This document shows, piece after piece, positions 1-7,789 of a stretch of 33,195 nucleotides of DNA (position 1 is its first letter; every line of letters starts with the position of its first letter). The notes under the pieces were generated by a model. The model made no database searches, had not been told where the DNA came from, and saw nothing but the letters and a program-made list of their open reading frames with translations. The stretch is from Crickella sp963642455 (GTDB taxonomy: Bacteria > Bacillota > Clostridia > Peptostreptococcales > Anaerovoracaceae): contig CAVIGM010000010.1 in the NCBI GenBank assembly GCA_963642455.1, positions 1 through 33,195 of the forward strand, read 5' to 3'. The position numbers and the translations under genes are program-made.

Positions 1-208
1 ACATATGACTGCTTCGCTCTTATCAGGTTTCCGTCCCCTATCGGGGAAATGTTGTTCTTAATATAACCGCTCCAAGCTCCCTTGAAGCACTGAAAGAACT
101 GTTTCCGTCCCCTATCGGGGAAATGTTGTTCTTAATCGACAGCAAAAAAGTCCTTGGTTATCTCAAGGACGGGTTTCCGTCCCCTATCGGGGAAATGTTG
201 TTCTTAAT
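1..208 (-). CRISPR. CRISPR array, leader-proximal end (three 36-bp repeats, array truncated by window edge)
   Basis: Three identical 36-bp repeats lie at 27-62, 101-136 and 173-208, with unique spacers at 63-100 (38 nt) and 137-172 (36 nt) and part of a further spacer at 1-26. Read on the minus strand the repeat begins ATTAAGAACAAC, contains the hairpin TCCCC-GATA-GGGGA, and ends ACGGAAAC. A GAAAC end and an 8-nt tail after the hairpin are typical of repeats processed by Cas6 in type III systems, so I infer minus-strand transcription, the same as the csm genes. The repeat at 173-208 is then the leader-proximal one and the array continues beyond position 1. Spacer targets cannot be told from the sequence alone. 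Confidence 0.97.
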
Positions 209-381
209 CCTGTTCCTTGGAGCCCTTGATTTTACTGGGCTCAGCATGCATTTTGCGGCGCAAAGCTTTCTGGGCTATTAATTACTGACCCAAAGTGTTC
301 AAAATGCCAGCTATCCCTTGGAAATAGCCCTGCGGCGCAAAAAGCAACATGCAGTCAAATTACAACTGCCATACGCAAGAC
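209..381 (-). promoter_or_regulatory. Probable CRISPR leader between csm5 and the first repeat
   Basis: This 173-bp stretch has no credible gene and separates the csm5 stop from the first repeat. It is rich in internal symmetry: a hairpin GAGCCC (220-225) / GGGCTC (237-242), only 11 bp from the repeat; an inverted pair GGGCTATT (272-279) / AATAGCCC (323-330); a palindrome TTTGCG-G-CGCAAA (252-264); and a direct repeat TGCGGCGCAAA at 254-264 and 331-341. Position and orientation fit a leader that carries the array promoter and the site for spacer insertion. I see only a weak minus-strand promoter (TTGAAC, 15 bp, TTAATA) and no intrinsic terminator, so read-through from the cas operon is also possible. 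Confidence 0.6.
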
Positions 382-1527
382 TTAATGCTTAGTCTTATCA
401 ATCTGTTCTATTCTTCCCATGCCCATATCGTAGAGCTTGCCATTATAGCTTGTGCACTTACATACGTGCGGAGCAACACCATTAGGAATGTCCCGCTCGT
501 GTTTATGCACACTATAATTCTTCCCGATAGTTGCCTTAAATGCTTTGTCGGCAATTTGAACAGCTTGGTCGCCATATATTGGATATAACATTGTTTTTGA
601 TAAGAAGCCTGTGCCTCCACCAAGCCATACCGTTCCCTTGGATTGGTTGCCACGCTCGAATCTACTATAGAAATATTGATATGATACCTGATTAAAATAA
701 TCTAGCGCTGCGAAAAGCTCATCAACAGTGATATCACAAATTCTGGTATCAATCGTTAGTTCAAATTCAATTTGTGTTTCGGGCTTTAATGCTTCCCTAA
801 GCACATTAAGAGGCTTCTCTTCACCATCCAAAGTATAGTCAATCTTCTGAGCCAACATTAACTGGTTCTCATCTATAGGTCTACTATCACTTACGATGAA
901 ACCAGCCATAATTGAATTAACTTCATCCTCTGGGCGAGTTCCCTCTCTTTTAAGGGTATTAAAAACAGCTTTCTCTATCCGTCCTGTCTCATTTTGTAAG
1001 AAGCTTTTCCCCTTACCATCCTTATAAGCAGCATCAGCCAAATCATCTATCATTCTTTTGTAAGAAGATGGATTCTTATAAATTCTATAGCAAAGGATAG
1101 CATTCCTAAGCATACCTTTTATAGTACTGCCTGGCACATAAGGCTTTCCGTACGAATCTTTGATGAAAGCTACTATTTCTTTAGGTGGCGAAACTTTCTC
1201 TCTATCATTTTTTCTGGCAAAAGCATCACCCGGATCCATGCTATAGCGTTTCCATTCTTGTATTGTATCTTCAGGTATCCTCTGTTCAACAAGCCATTGA
1301 CCTAAGCCCTTTCTTTCGTCTTTGTTCAACATATACTTAGCATATTCCTTATCCTTTTGCATGTCACACAAGGTCTGAAACATCTTATTCACATCTGGTA
1401 CTATAACAGGCTTGCGCATACCACCCATTTGTATAAATTCTTTTTTGCCTATTGAACTGCCGTCTCCCACGTGTATAGGGGACAAGGCTGTAATTCTCAT
1501 ATTATATTGCTTTAAATAATTCTGCAT
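382..1527 (-). CDS. csm5: Type III-A CRISPR RAMP protein Csm5
   Basis: This 381-residue protein is Csm5, the Cas7-group subunit that caps the Csm3 backbone at the end carrying the crRNA 3' part and helps crRNA maturation. Visible family marks are the N-terminal SPIHVGDGS segment (about residues 17-25), the GSTIKGMLRNAI segment (about 134-145), and a glycine-rich GGGTGFLSKTM loop near residue 300. Start: ATG at 1527 is preceded by GGGGG seven bases upstream, inside the end of csm4, and only two bases separate the csm4 stop from this start, so the genes are probably translationally coupled. It is the last gene of the cas operon; the leader and array follow on the same strand. Identification rests on motifs plus gene order and is firm. 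Confidence 0.93.
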   Translation of the reverse strand: MQNYLKQYNMRITALSPIHVGDGSSIGKKEFIQMGGMRKPVIVPDVNKMFQTLCDMQKDKEYAKYMLNKDERKGLGQWLVEQRIPEDTIQEWKRYSMDPGDAFARKNDREKVSPPKEIVAFIKDSYGKPYVPGSTIKGMLRNAILCYRIYKNPSSYKRMIDDLADAAYKDGKGKSFLQNETGRIEKAVFNTLKREGTRPEDEVNSIMAGFIVSDSRPIDENQLMLAQKIDYTLDGEEKPLNVLREALKPETQIEFELTIDTRICDITVDELFAALDYFNQVSYQYFYSRFERGNQSKGTVWLGGGTGFLSKTMLYPIYGDQAVQIADKAFKATIGKNYSVHKHERDIPNGVAPHVCKCTSYNGKLYDMGMGRIEQIDKTKH

Positions 1528-1529
1528 AG

Positions 1530-2438
1530 CTATACCCCCAAAAACAGCCCTTTGGCATATCTGTATACTGGATGATTACCGCCTTCGCTGACATCATATA
1601 TGTCTCCGGCAAACTTTTTAGTAAAACACGACCCAGCTTGCATTGTATACAAATCACGTTTCTTCATCTCTCTATCTGCATAATTCTCAGAATATACAAA
1701 TCCCGATCTCTTTTGAACAAGATAAGAAGCCCCATCAAGCACTGCTTCAAGTTCATTTTCAGTCGGTAAAGCTGATGAAATGAGCATATATTTATCGCTT
1801 TCCTTGCCAAGCATCGATTGTAAACTTTCGTCCAAATTCCCTCGTTTAAGAACGAACCTGCCCTTACCACTGCCGCGTTTGCCGCCAATACCTGAATAAG
1901 ATAGGCTGTCGAATATTTCATCCAACAAATACCCTACTTCCTCATTTCCAAGTGCTGCTATAACATATAATCCGCATTTGTCATTGAAAAGATAATTTCC
2001 TACCCTGTATGGAAGGGTATCCTCCTCTCTACGAACAGCCGCCATAACCTGGCTATATTCTTTGCCAAGATTCTGTATGCTGCAATTATTCGGGTTAATG
2101 TCGCCAGACATGAAGTTCTGAATTTCTCCAGAAGGTATATATTTGATTTTCTTATATTGCTTCCTATCTGTAGAATTCCCCTGTTCCTTTGGCTCTATAT
2201 AAAGCATTGGCTTAGGCAGGAAATACTGCGTATCCATATAGGGGAACGCATCTGATAATAGTAATTGTCCCTTATCCACTGCTGAATAAAGCTCATCTGC
2301 CACATCAAGCTTCATTGCTTCAATATAAAGAGCAGAAAAAAGAGTATCTGCACAAAAGCCTATGGAGCTATCATTTAGTAGCCCTGTGCCAAAATGCACC
2401 GGAGCGTCAAATGACAGCTTATATAATCTGTAATCCAT
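1530..2438 (-). CDS. csm4: Type III-A CRISPR RAMP protein Csm4
   Basis: This 302-residue protein is Csm4, the Cas5-group subunit that binds Cas10 and holds the 5' tag of the crRNA. The N-terminus has the family pattern FDAPVHFGTG followed by a run compatible with the TLFSALYIEAM helix (about residues 10-44). A glycine-rich loop GIGGKRGSGKGRF (about 183-195) matches the RAMP G-loop. Its start at 2438 has AAGGAG eight bases upstream. It sits between csm3 (12-bp gap) and csm5 (2-bp gap), the standard csm order. Length and order agree with Csm4 of other III-A loci; sequence divergence of this subunit is normal for the family. Confidence 0.93.
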   Translation of the reverse strand: MDYRLYKLSFDAPVHFGTGLLNDSSIGFCADTLFSALYIEAMKLDVADELYSAVDKGQLLLSDAFPYMDTQYFLPKPMLYIEPKEQGNSTDRKQYKKIKYIPSGEIQNFMSGDINPNNCSIQNLGKEYSQVMAAVRREEDTLPYRVGNYLFNDKCGLYVIAALGNEEVGYLLDEIFDSLSYSGIGGKRGSGKGRFVLKRGNLDESLQSMLGKESDKYMLISSALPTENELEAVLDGASYLVQKRSGFVYSENYADREMKKRDLYTMQAGSCFTKKFAGDIYDVSEGGNHPVYRYAKGLFLGV

Positions 2439-2450
2439 ACCAAACGCTCC

Positions 2451-3116
2451 TTATATTTCAGAAAGTAAATCTTGACACTTGTCTACTATCTCCTCGTTTA
2501 CTTCGCCCACTAAGACTTTAACATGTAAGTCCCTAAAGGCAACCTTGCCATATCCTCTTGAACCGCTGCCGCCCAAATAGTCGTATTGAAGCAATTTGAA
2601 GCCATCCCTTAGGATTTCAAAGTCCTGAAGCATCGTCTCATCATCTTTGTACTCATATACCAAGTTCAAACCAAATTCAGCACCTCTAATAACACGCTCC
2701 AGTTGTCTTGGATTAGCAACAGCAGTACTACGATTGATAGAATTCTCGAACTTGACTTCTGTTGCTCTGTAAATATTTTGCTTCTTTAACTCCTCTTTGT
2801 TCTGCAGGAACATATCTGAGAAAAGCACTCTGCCTACATGAACCTTTCCGTGAACCTTCTTTGCTGAGCCAAATAGACCTGTCAAACATTCTGCGTCATC
2901 ATTTGGATTCTTAGCCGTAGTCTCGTTATACATTTTCGCCAAGAGTGAACGCATCTTGCCTTTAAGTGAACTGCCCGGAATAATAGGATCATCACTTCTT
3001 ACATCTCTTATAACTGGTGAGTCTACTGCGCCAATTGCAGCAAAAGCTCCATTTCCACCAATATGAAGACCTGTCTTAACCTCAAGGATTCCTGTGATTT
3101 TTATCTTTGCAAACAT
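2451..3116 (-). CDS. csm3: Type III-A CRISPR RAMP protein Csm3 (target RNA-cleaving backbone subunit)
   Basis: This 221-residue protein is Csm3, the repeated Cas7-group backbone that wraps the crRNA and cuts target RNA every six nucleotides. It is the best conserved Csm protein here: TGLHIGG (residues 15-21), AFAAIGAVDSPVIRD (24-38) and PIIPGSSLKGKMRSLL (about 44-59) are all recognisable. The aspartate in VDSPV is residue 32, the position known to be catalytic in characterised Csm3 proteins, so cleavage activity should be intact. A second glycine-rich block GGSGSRGYGKV lies near residue 185. The ATG at 3116 has GGGGAGGAA just upstream. It lies 14 bp after csm2 and 12 bp before csm4. Confidence 0.97.
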   Translation of the reverse strand: MFAKIKITGILEVKTGLHIGGNGAFAAIGAVDSPVIRDVRSDDPIIPGSSLKGKMRSLLAKMYNETTAKNPNDDAECLTGLFGSAKKVHGKVHVGRVLFSDMFLQNKEELKKQNIYRATEVKFENSINRSTAVANPRQLERVIRGAEFGLNLVYEYKDDETMLQDFEILRDGFKLLQYDYLGGSGSRGYGKVAFRDLHVKVLVGEVNEEIVDKCQDLLSEI

Positions 3117-3130
3117 ATTAATTCCTCCCC

Positions 3131-3523
3131 TTACTCGTCCTTGCCGCCATAATATTTACGAAAAGCAACCAGTGCTTCCATATATCTGCTAAAAAGAATA
3201 TAGTTACTGCGGCTCTTCCCAATCTCGTTTATTATCTCAAAAACCTTCGCTGTCGAAAGCAAATCTTTAACTTTCGGTTCTCTACCTGCCTCATAGTAAA
3301 ACCTTAGCTTCATATACTCTATACGTCCTACTATATCGTTGCTCAGTGTCTCTTCCTTATTGTTGTTTACATCATTGTAAATATCAGAAACCATGGCAAG
3401 CAGGTTACGAATCTTCGATGTGGTAACAATTGGTACAGGCCTACCCCTCCTATCCGTTCTACTACGCAGTTCTATAATTGCCTTTTCGGCCTTGTCTACA
3501 TAATTAGTCTCATCAATCTGCAT
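3131..3523 (-). CDS. csm2: Type III-A CRISPR small subunit Csm2
   Basis: This 130-residue, largely helical protein is Csm2, the small subunit that forms the inner filament of the Csm complex and supports target RNA binding. Recognition comes from length, the pattern TTSKIRNLLAMVSDIYN (about residues 34-50), the YMKLRFYYEAGREPKVKDLL segment (about 70-89), and its place between cas10 and csm3. The ATG at 3523 overlaps the cas10 stop by 11 bp and has AGGAG upstream within cas10, so it is likely translated together with cas10. No catalytic residues are expected in this family. Confidence 0.92.
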   Translation of the reverse strand: MQIDETNYVDKAEKAIIELRSRTDRRGRPVPIVTTSKIRNLLAMVSDIYNDVNNNKEETLSNDIVGRIEYMKLRFYYEAGREPKVKDLLSTAKVFEIINEIGKSRSNYILFSRYMEALVAFRKYYGGKDE

Positions 3524-5831
3524 TCTCTTTTTCTCCTTCCTTTTCTCTCTTCATGTATGCATACAGGTATATAGCACTTACTACCTGTCTTCGGTCCTCT
3601 TCGCTCAGTGACCATTCATACATCTTAGCTGAAAATTCTTTGTATCCTTCCATCTCAGATTTGCTGTCTTCATCTCTTGCATCAGGTTCCATGCGTGACA
3701 AGAAATATACAAATCTTGCTCTATTAAATGAGCCTTCGCTTCCTCTGAGAAGTTCAAGTAAATGATACAAAAATGCCTTGCCTTTATTCATGTGCTTACT
3801 TATGCAGGCGTATTTAGCACCTAACACCTGTTCAATAAATACATTCCAATTATAGCAACCCGACTCATCAAACAATGTAATTGCATTCTTTCCATCCAGA
3901 TCTTTGGAATAATCTTCCAACTCAGCCGTCTCAATTGCCATACGATTGATAGGATACGATGAATCATAGATTCCTATTCCGCCTGATATGGTAAGAGTTC
4001 CAAGCGTGAATTTCTCAAAGGCATTTTTCACATCTATGAAGCTGTCAAGCACTTCATTCCATGCGCCTACGAAGAAAATGTCATCGCCGCCAGAATAGAC
4101 TATGCATACATTACGATTTCCACCGGCAGAAAATATCTGCGATTCGCCATTTTCCAAGATGCCATTCAAATACAATTTAAAGAAAAGTGATAACTGTCTT
4201 GATAATGTGGCTGTTCTCGAAAGAGTTTCATATATGCCATTTCCAGCATCCTTGAAGCCATTAAGAAAAGCGTCACCGAGGTTATCTACATCGGCTCGCA
4301 AAACAGCAAGTCGCTCTATTCCTTCAGACTTTCTGGCAAGTTCTTCGAAGGTATCACCTGTTGTATGTCTTCCTACCCACAGCTTTGTAGTTACATGCTT
4401 GCCAGTATACGACTCGTTCACAGTATAGCTGCGCACATAAGATTTGCTTTCCATAAGGTCTCTAAGCAGCTGCTCGTCTCCTGCTCGAAGGAATTTGTCG
4501 CCAGGAAGTGGCAGACTGTCAACACCAGCCGACTCTGTGGTGGTGATAAAGTAGTCCTTGTACAAGATAGCCCCAGAAAGCTTCTCAAGTGCTGCACAGA
4601 TAGGGCATCTGTCGTCCTTATTCAGGTCTGCGCTTCTACGGCATACCTGACATTCTCTTTTACCTTCTCTATGTTGGTGATTTAAGGCTATAAGTTGAGC
4701 AGACGTGTATCTGTGGCTCTTTTGCTCTGAAATATTGCGAGTTACAGTTCGGAATAGTTCGCGGTAGCTACCATGTGGCTCATTTTTCAAATTATTAGCG
4801 GAGCAAACAGCATAGCCATCTGCAATATATAGTGCTGTATCGAAATGCTCCATGAACCAGTCATTTACAACTTGACATTGCTTAGCTACTATCTCCCTCG
4901 TGCTGTCTGTATTTGGCAATAGCATATAGCAATGTCCGCCACCTGTATAGATAAGACACGATCTTGACAAGTTAAGGCTCGCAAGCAGCTCATCAACTAT
5001 ATGCTCCATAACAATTTCCAGATAAAAGCTTCTGGCCCTGAGGCCTTTTAAAGCCCCTTTGCTTCCTATTGTATAGATAAAATTTTGTATACCTGATATA
5101 TCCATAGAATAGAGCATGAACATAGGCTCGCCCCAGAGGTTCTTATCAATGTCCTTATACAGAAAATCATGATAATTAGCAATTTGCTGTGATTCCATGT
5201 ATTGCAAGCAACATTCAGCAACGGCCGTTGTCATCTTTACATGATCATATAAGGATATGTCTGCCAGTTCTCGTTTGCTTGTGGATGAAGGAATATAACA
5301 AAGCGTGGCTTCAAGCACAGAAAGTAACGAATTAATATACTCTTCTGTTATATCGATGCCACGCAAATTATCCTTGATTCTGTCAACAACCTCAGCGTAG
5401 AAGCTTTCATCCATGACGCTCTGCTCCATTGTTGGGAAGTTAATTCCCTCCTTTGGATTCAACATTCTTTGCTTATAATGAGACTTGCCATTATTTCCAT
5501 TTAAGATATTGAAAACACTATCCAGCGGAACACTCTTGTTGAATCCGTCCTCGCCGTCCTGGCTTTCTCTTCTATCCATGGCTGCGGCCACATTATCTGC
5601 AAAATAAGTAATGTATGCCAGAGCATCGCTTTCAATATTAGCGCCTTTAAGATTGACAGCATGATGATATCTGACGCAATTTAAAATATCACAGTCAAGG
5701 TCAGATCGTGTTTCCTTTAGGAAATCATATCCACTGGCGCTATGTTGCCTACCGTCACCAGATCGATACACTACCTTGCCTATATCATGCAGCAAACTAC
5801 CTATTATCAACTTAATTTGCTTATCTTGCAT
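3513..5831 (-). CDS. cas10: Cas10/Csm1, multidomain signature protein of the type III-A effector
   Basis: Cas10 (Csm1) of 772 residues, reading from ATG 5831. The N-terminal HD nuclease domain shows LLHDIGK (His15-Asp16) with further histidines at 30 and 56-57; it would degrade single-stranded DNA. The first palm domain has SMDISGIQNFIYTI (242-255) and TGGGHCYML (296-304). A zinc-finger-like pair CxxC (394/397) and CxxC (409/412) follows. The second palm carries RADVDNLGDAF (512-522) and the intact SGGDD loop (GGDD at 581-584), which makes cyclic oligoadenylates. I chose ATG 5831 rather than an upstream ATG at 5876 because GGAAGGGGG lies directly before it and the domain begins there; it overlaps the cas6 stop by 11 bp. 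An intact GGDD implies a CARF-type effector somewhere, but none is in the window. Confidence 0.97.
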   Translation of the reverse strand: MQDKQIKLIIGSLLHDIGKVVYRSGDGRQHSASGYDFLKETRSDLDCDILNCVRYHHAVNLKGANIESDALAYITYFADNVAAAMDRRESQDGEDGFNKSVPLDSVFNILNGNNGKSHYKQRMLNPKEGINFPTMEQSVMDESFYAEVVDRIKDNLRGIDITEEYINSLLSVLEATLCYIPSSTSKRELADISLYDHVKMTTAVAECCLQYMESQQIANYHDFLYKDIDKNLWGEPMFMLYSMDISGIQNFIYTIGSKGALKGLRARSFYLEIVMEHIVDELLASLNLSRSCLIYTGGGHCYMLLPNTDSTREIVAKQCQVVNDWFMEHFDTALYIADGYAVCSANNLKNEPHGSYRELFRTVTRNISEQKSHRYTSAQLIALNHQHREGKRECQVCRRSADLNKDDRCPICAALEKLSGAILYKDYFITTTESAGVDSLPLPGDKFLRAGDEQLLRDLMESKSYVRSYTVNESYTGKHVTTKLWVGRHTTGDTFEELARKSEGIERLAVLRADVDNLGDAFLNGFKDAGNGIYETLSRTATLSRQLSLFFKLYLNGILENGESQIFSAGGNRNVCIVYSGGDDIFFVGAWNEVLDSFIDVKNAFEKFTLGTLTISGGIGIYDSSYPINRMAIETAELEDYSKDLDGKNAITLFDESGCYNWNVFIEQVLGAKYACISKHMNKGKAFLYHLLELLRGSEGSFNRARFVYFLSRMEPDARDEDSKSEMEGYKEFSAKMYEWSLSEEDRRQVVSAIYLYAYMKREKEGEKENAD

Positions 5832-6579
5832 TTTCCCCCTTCCTTTCTTCAAGAATTCTGATTGCCCCCATTCCAAGAGCTGTTTTTATTCCAATTCCAG
5901 AATAACTGCTATAAGTGAATAGCATATTCGCGAAATTAGTCATTGTCTGAGAACCTGTCATCTTAAGAGTGATTCTACCCATAAATGCAGGTATACGAAC
6001 GCCCTCCAAACTAAAAACTGTGCTATGTAAGTCATAGCGGCTAAGAACAGTCCTCTCCACAAGTTGTTCCAACGTATCTTCATCATACATTGTCTCGTCC
6101 ATACGAGCAGCATCATAGCTATTCATAATATTAGAAAATATCATTCTAATATCTGGATAATTGACATACCTTCCATTACTCTTAAAAGCTGTCGGGGTTA
6201 CAAACATAATGGTAATATACTTATTGGCCTGTTCTTGATAAAACGCATGAGCAAGTTCCTTGTCTGTAATTTCCTGATATGACTTGCCTGTTATCTGAAG
6301 TGTCAATTGATGCTTTTTTACATTAAGCTCACTTAGTGGCATTAACACTTCATTTATCATGCGCTTAGCTGTATCTTCATTTAGCGCTGTAACAACCCAG
6401 TGCCACTCGTCCCCTTGCCTTTCTATATGCTGAGTATATGGGCGCCTTTTCGAGATATGTAACTCTGTCGCATAGTCCTCTGGCAGCAAATCCATAAGCG
6501 CACCATGAAAAGTCGATGCCATTTGAAATGAGATTTCATCAACCTTAGCGCTTAGCTTCATGTCTAATTTTGCTAACAT
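5821..6579 (-). CDS. cas6: CRISPR repeat endoribonuclease Cas6
   Basis: This 252-residue protein is Cas6, the metal-independent nuclease that cuts the array transcript in each repeat. It ends with the diagnostic glycine-rich loop SGIGIKTALGMGAI (about residues 230-243), and the N-terminal half has FHGALMDLL (24-32) and ELHISKRRPYT (39-49). His25 and His41 are candidate catalytic residues; which one is used cannot be settled by eye. The ATG at 6579 has GGAG about eight bases upstream. It is the first gene of the operon, 19 bases from the inferred transcription start. The repeat hairpin found at the left edge would be its substrate, with cutting at the stem base leaving ACGGAAAC. Confidence 0.93.
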   Translation of the reverse strand: MLAKLDMKLSAKVDEISFQMASTFHGALMDLLPEDYATELHISKRRPYTQHIERQGDEWHWVVTALNEDTAKRMINEVLMPLSELNVKKHQLTLQITGKSYQEITDKELAHAFYQEQANKYITIMFVTPTAFKSNGRYVNYPDIRMIFSNIMNSYDAARMDETMYDEDTLEQLVERTVLSRYDLHSTVFSLEGVRIPAFMGRITLKMTGSQTMTNFANMLFTYSSYSGIGIKTALGMGAIRILEERKGENAR

Positions 6580-6604
6580 ATTATCTTCTCCACATCAAAT
6601 TGTC

Positions 6605-6633
6605 TCTATATTCCAATTAACAAAATTTGTTAA
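6605..6633 (-). promoter_or_regulatory. Predicted promoter of the cas operon with an overlapping palindromic operator
   Basis: On the minus strand TTAACA (6628-6633) and TATAGA (6605-6610) are separated by exactly 17 bp, giving a start near 6598 and a leader of about 19 nt. The perfect inverted repeat TTAACAAA-A-TTTGTTAA (6617-6633) covers the -35 box and most of the spacer, the usual place for a repressor site. The boxes and symmetry are seen directly; regulator binding is inferred. Confidence 0.6.
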
Positions 6634-6971
6634 CTTAATTCTAAGTGACAATAAACATTCCGTCAAATTAAATAATCGTTCCCATAGCTAATGCTTTGAA
6701 GCCCAGGTAAGAAACAACAATAATATCATGAATTCCAGCATTGAATAGACATCCCCTTTCTATCAGCTATCAGCTATCTTCTTTTTCTATCAGCTATGTT
6801 CCTTGCAATATCTATTGCTTATCTCTATTGTCTGTCTCTATCATCTATCTCTATCGTCTATCTTTTCCCATATTATAGCATATCCGCCGAAAACAATTCT
6901 CCGAATCAGCGGACTTTGAATTATTGTTAATAATTATTTATGCTTTTGTACCTAATTCAAAGTCAATATGC
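6634..6971. other. Gene-free gap between rsmE and the cas promoter
   Basis: No credible gene is present. Positions 6757-6878 are a degenerate purine-rich tract on the minus strand built from GATAGA/GATAGCT-like units (for example TATCAGC three times on the plus strand, then many CTATCT units). Positions 6912-6964 form a 53-bp element with perfect 12-bp inverted ends GACTTTGAATTA / TAATTCAAAGTC and an AT-rich middle; it lies just past the rsmE terminator. It could be a back-up terminator or a small palindromic repeat. The rest shows nothing I can interpret. Confidence 0.5.
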
Positions 6972-7004
6972 AAAAAACGAGCTTGAAGCTATGCTTCAAA
7001 CTCG
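6972..7004 (-). terminator. Intrinsic terminator of rsmE, overlapping the gene's stop codon
   Basis: On the minus strand CGAGTTTGAAGC-ATA-GCTTCAAGCTCG forms a 12-bp stem (one G-U pair) with a 3-nt loop, followed by TTTTTT (6972-6977). The rsmE stop codon TAG starts inside the loop, so the last codons of the gene form the upstream arm. This is a strong rho-independent terminator. Confidence 0.9.
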
Positions 7005-7789
7005 TACATCAATATCGCCAGTGTTGCCATGCCTGCGGTTTCGGTGCGCAGGATTCTTTTGCCAAGCGTCACAAGCTTGGCGCCGGCTTCTTGGGCTTTC
7101 TCTATTTCGCTGTCGGCAAAACCGCCTTCCGGCCCGATGAAGACAGCAAGCCGCGGATAGGAATTTGGTTCAAGCGCCGCATTCGCCTTCGTTGCGGCAT
7201 TTGCCTCTTTTGCGACCAGCGCCTCTTTCGCCTCCTTAATTACTTCTTTTGTATACGAAATACCTTTCGCGTTCTCGTAAGGAACGAGTATGCCGTCCAT
7301 TCCCTTCGCATATTCAAGCGCCTGAGCGAAGCTCATCGGCTCCGTGACCTTCGGAATAATCCCTCTTCCCGCCTGCTTAGCCGCGCTCTCGGAAATGCTC
7401 TGCCAGCGCTCGATCTTGCGCCCCGCCTTCTTGTCGTCAAGCTTCGCAATCGACCTTTGCATCGCCACCGGCACGATTTCATAGACGCCAAGCTCGACGG
7501 TTTTCTGGATGATCAGTTCCATCTTGTCGGCCTTCGGGAGCCCCTGGAAAAGCGTCAGCCTGACGGGAAGCTCCGAATAGGATTCCCATTTGTTGCGCAG
7601 CTCGCAAAAGACCGCGTCGCCTTCGATCCTCTCTATCGCGCAGTAATAGTCGAAGCCCGTGCCGTCGCTTACGGTGAGCTCGTCGCCTATCTTCATGCGC
7701 AGGACTTTGGTGATGTGGTTGACATCCTTGCCCTCAATTATTATCTTGTTGCCGCCTACCTGCTCTGGCTCTACGAAAAATCTCGGCAT
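6989..7789 (-). CDS. rsmE: 16S rRNA (uracil-1498-N3)-methyltransferase RsmE
   Basis: This 266-residue protein methylates N3 of U1498 of 16S rRNA in the assembled 30S subunit, using S-adenosylmethionine; it belongs to the SPOUT (knotted) class. Diagnostic motifs are MPRFFV at the start, HITKVLRMKIGD (about 25-36), LFQGLPKADKMELIIQKTVELG (80-101), IGPEGGF (218-224) and the knot segment LGKRILRTETA (242-252). Residues about 180-207 are an Ala/Lys/Glu-rich insertion, probably a surface loop, that is longer than in typical members. The ATG at 7789 follows AGGAG by eight bases. It appears to be a single-gene unit ended by its own terminator. Confidence 0.95.
   Translation of the reverse strand: MPRFFVEPEQVGGNKIIIEGKDVNHITKVLRMKIGDELTVSDGTGFDYYCAIERIEGDAVFCELRNKWESYSELPVRLTLFQGLPKADKMELIIQKTVELGVYEIVPVAMQRSIAKLDDKKAGRKIERWQSISESAAKQAGRGIIPKVTEPMSFAQALEYAKGMDGILVPYENAKGISYTKEVIKEAKEALVAKEANAATKANAALEPNSYPRLAVFIGPEGGFADSEIEKAQEAGAKLVTLGKRILRTETAGMATLAILMYEFEA

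Noticed and set aside
5832..5876. Upstream ATG at 5876 as the start of Cas10
   Set aside because: The 15 extra residues are encoded inside cas6, have no ribosome site, and precede the normal start of the HD domain.
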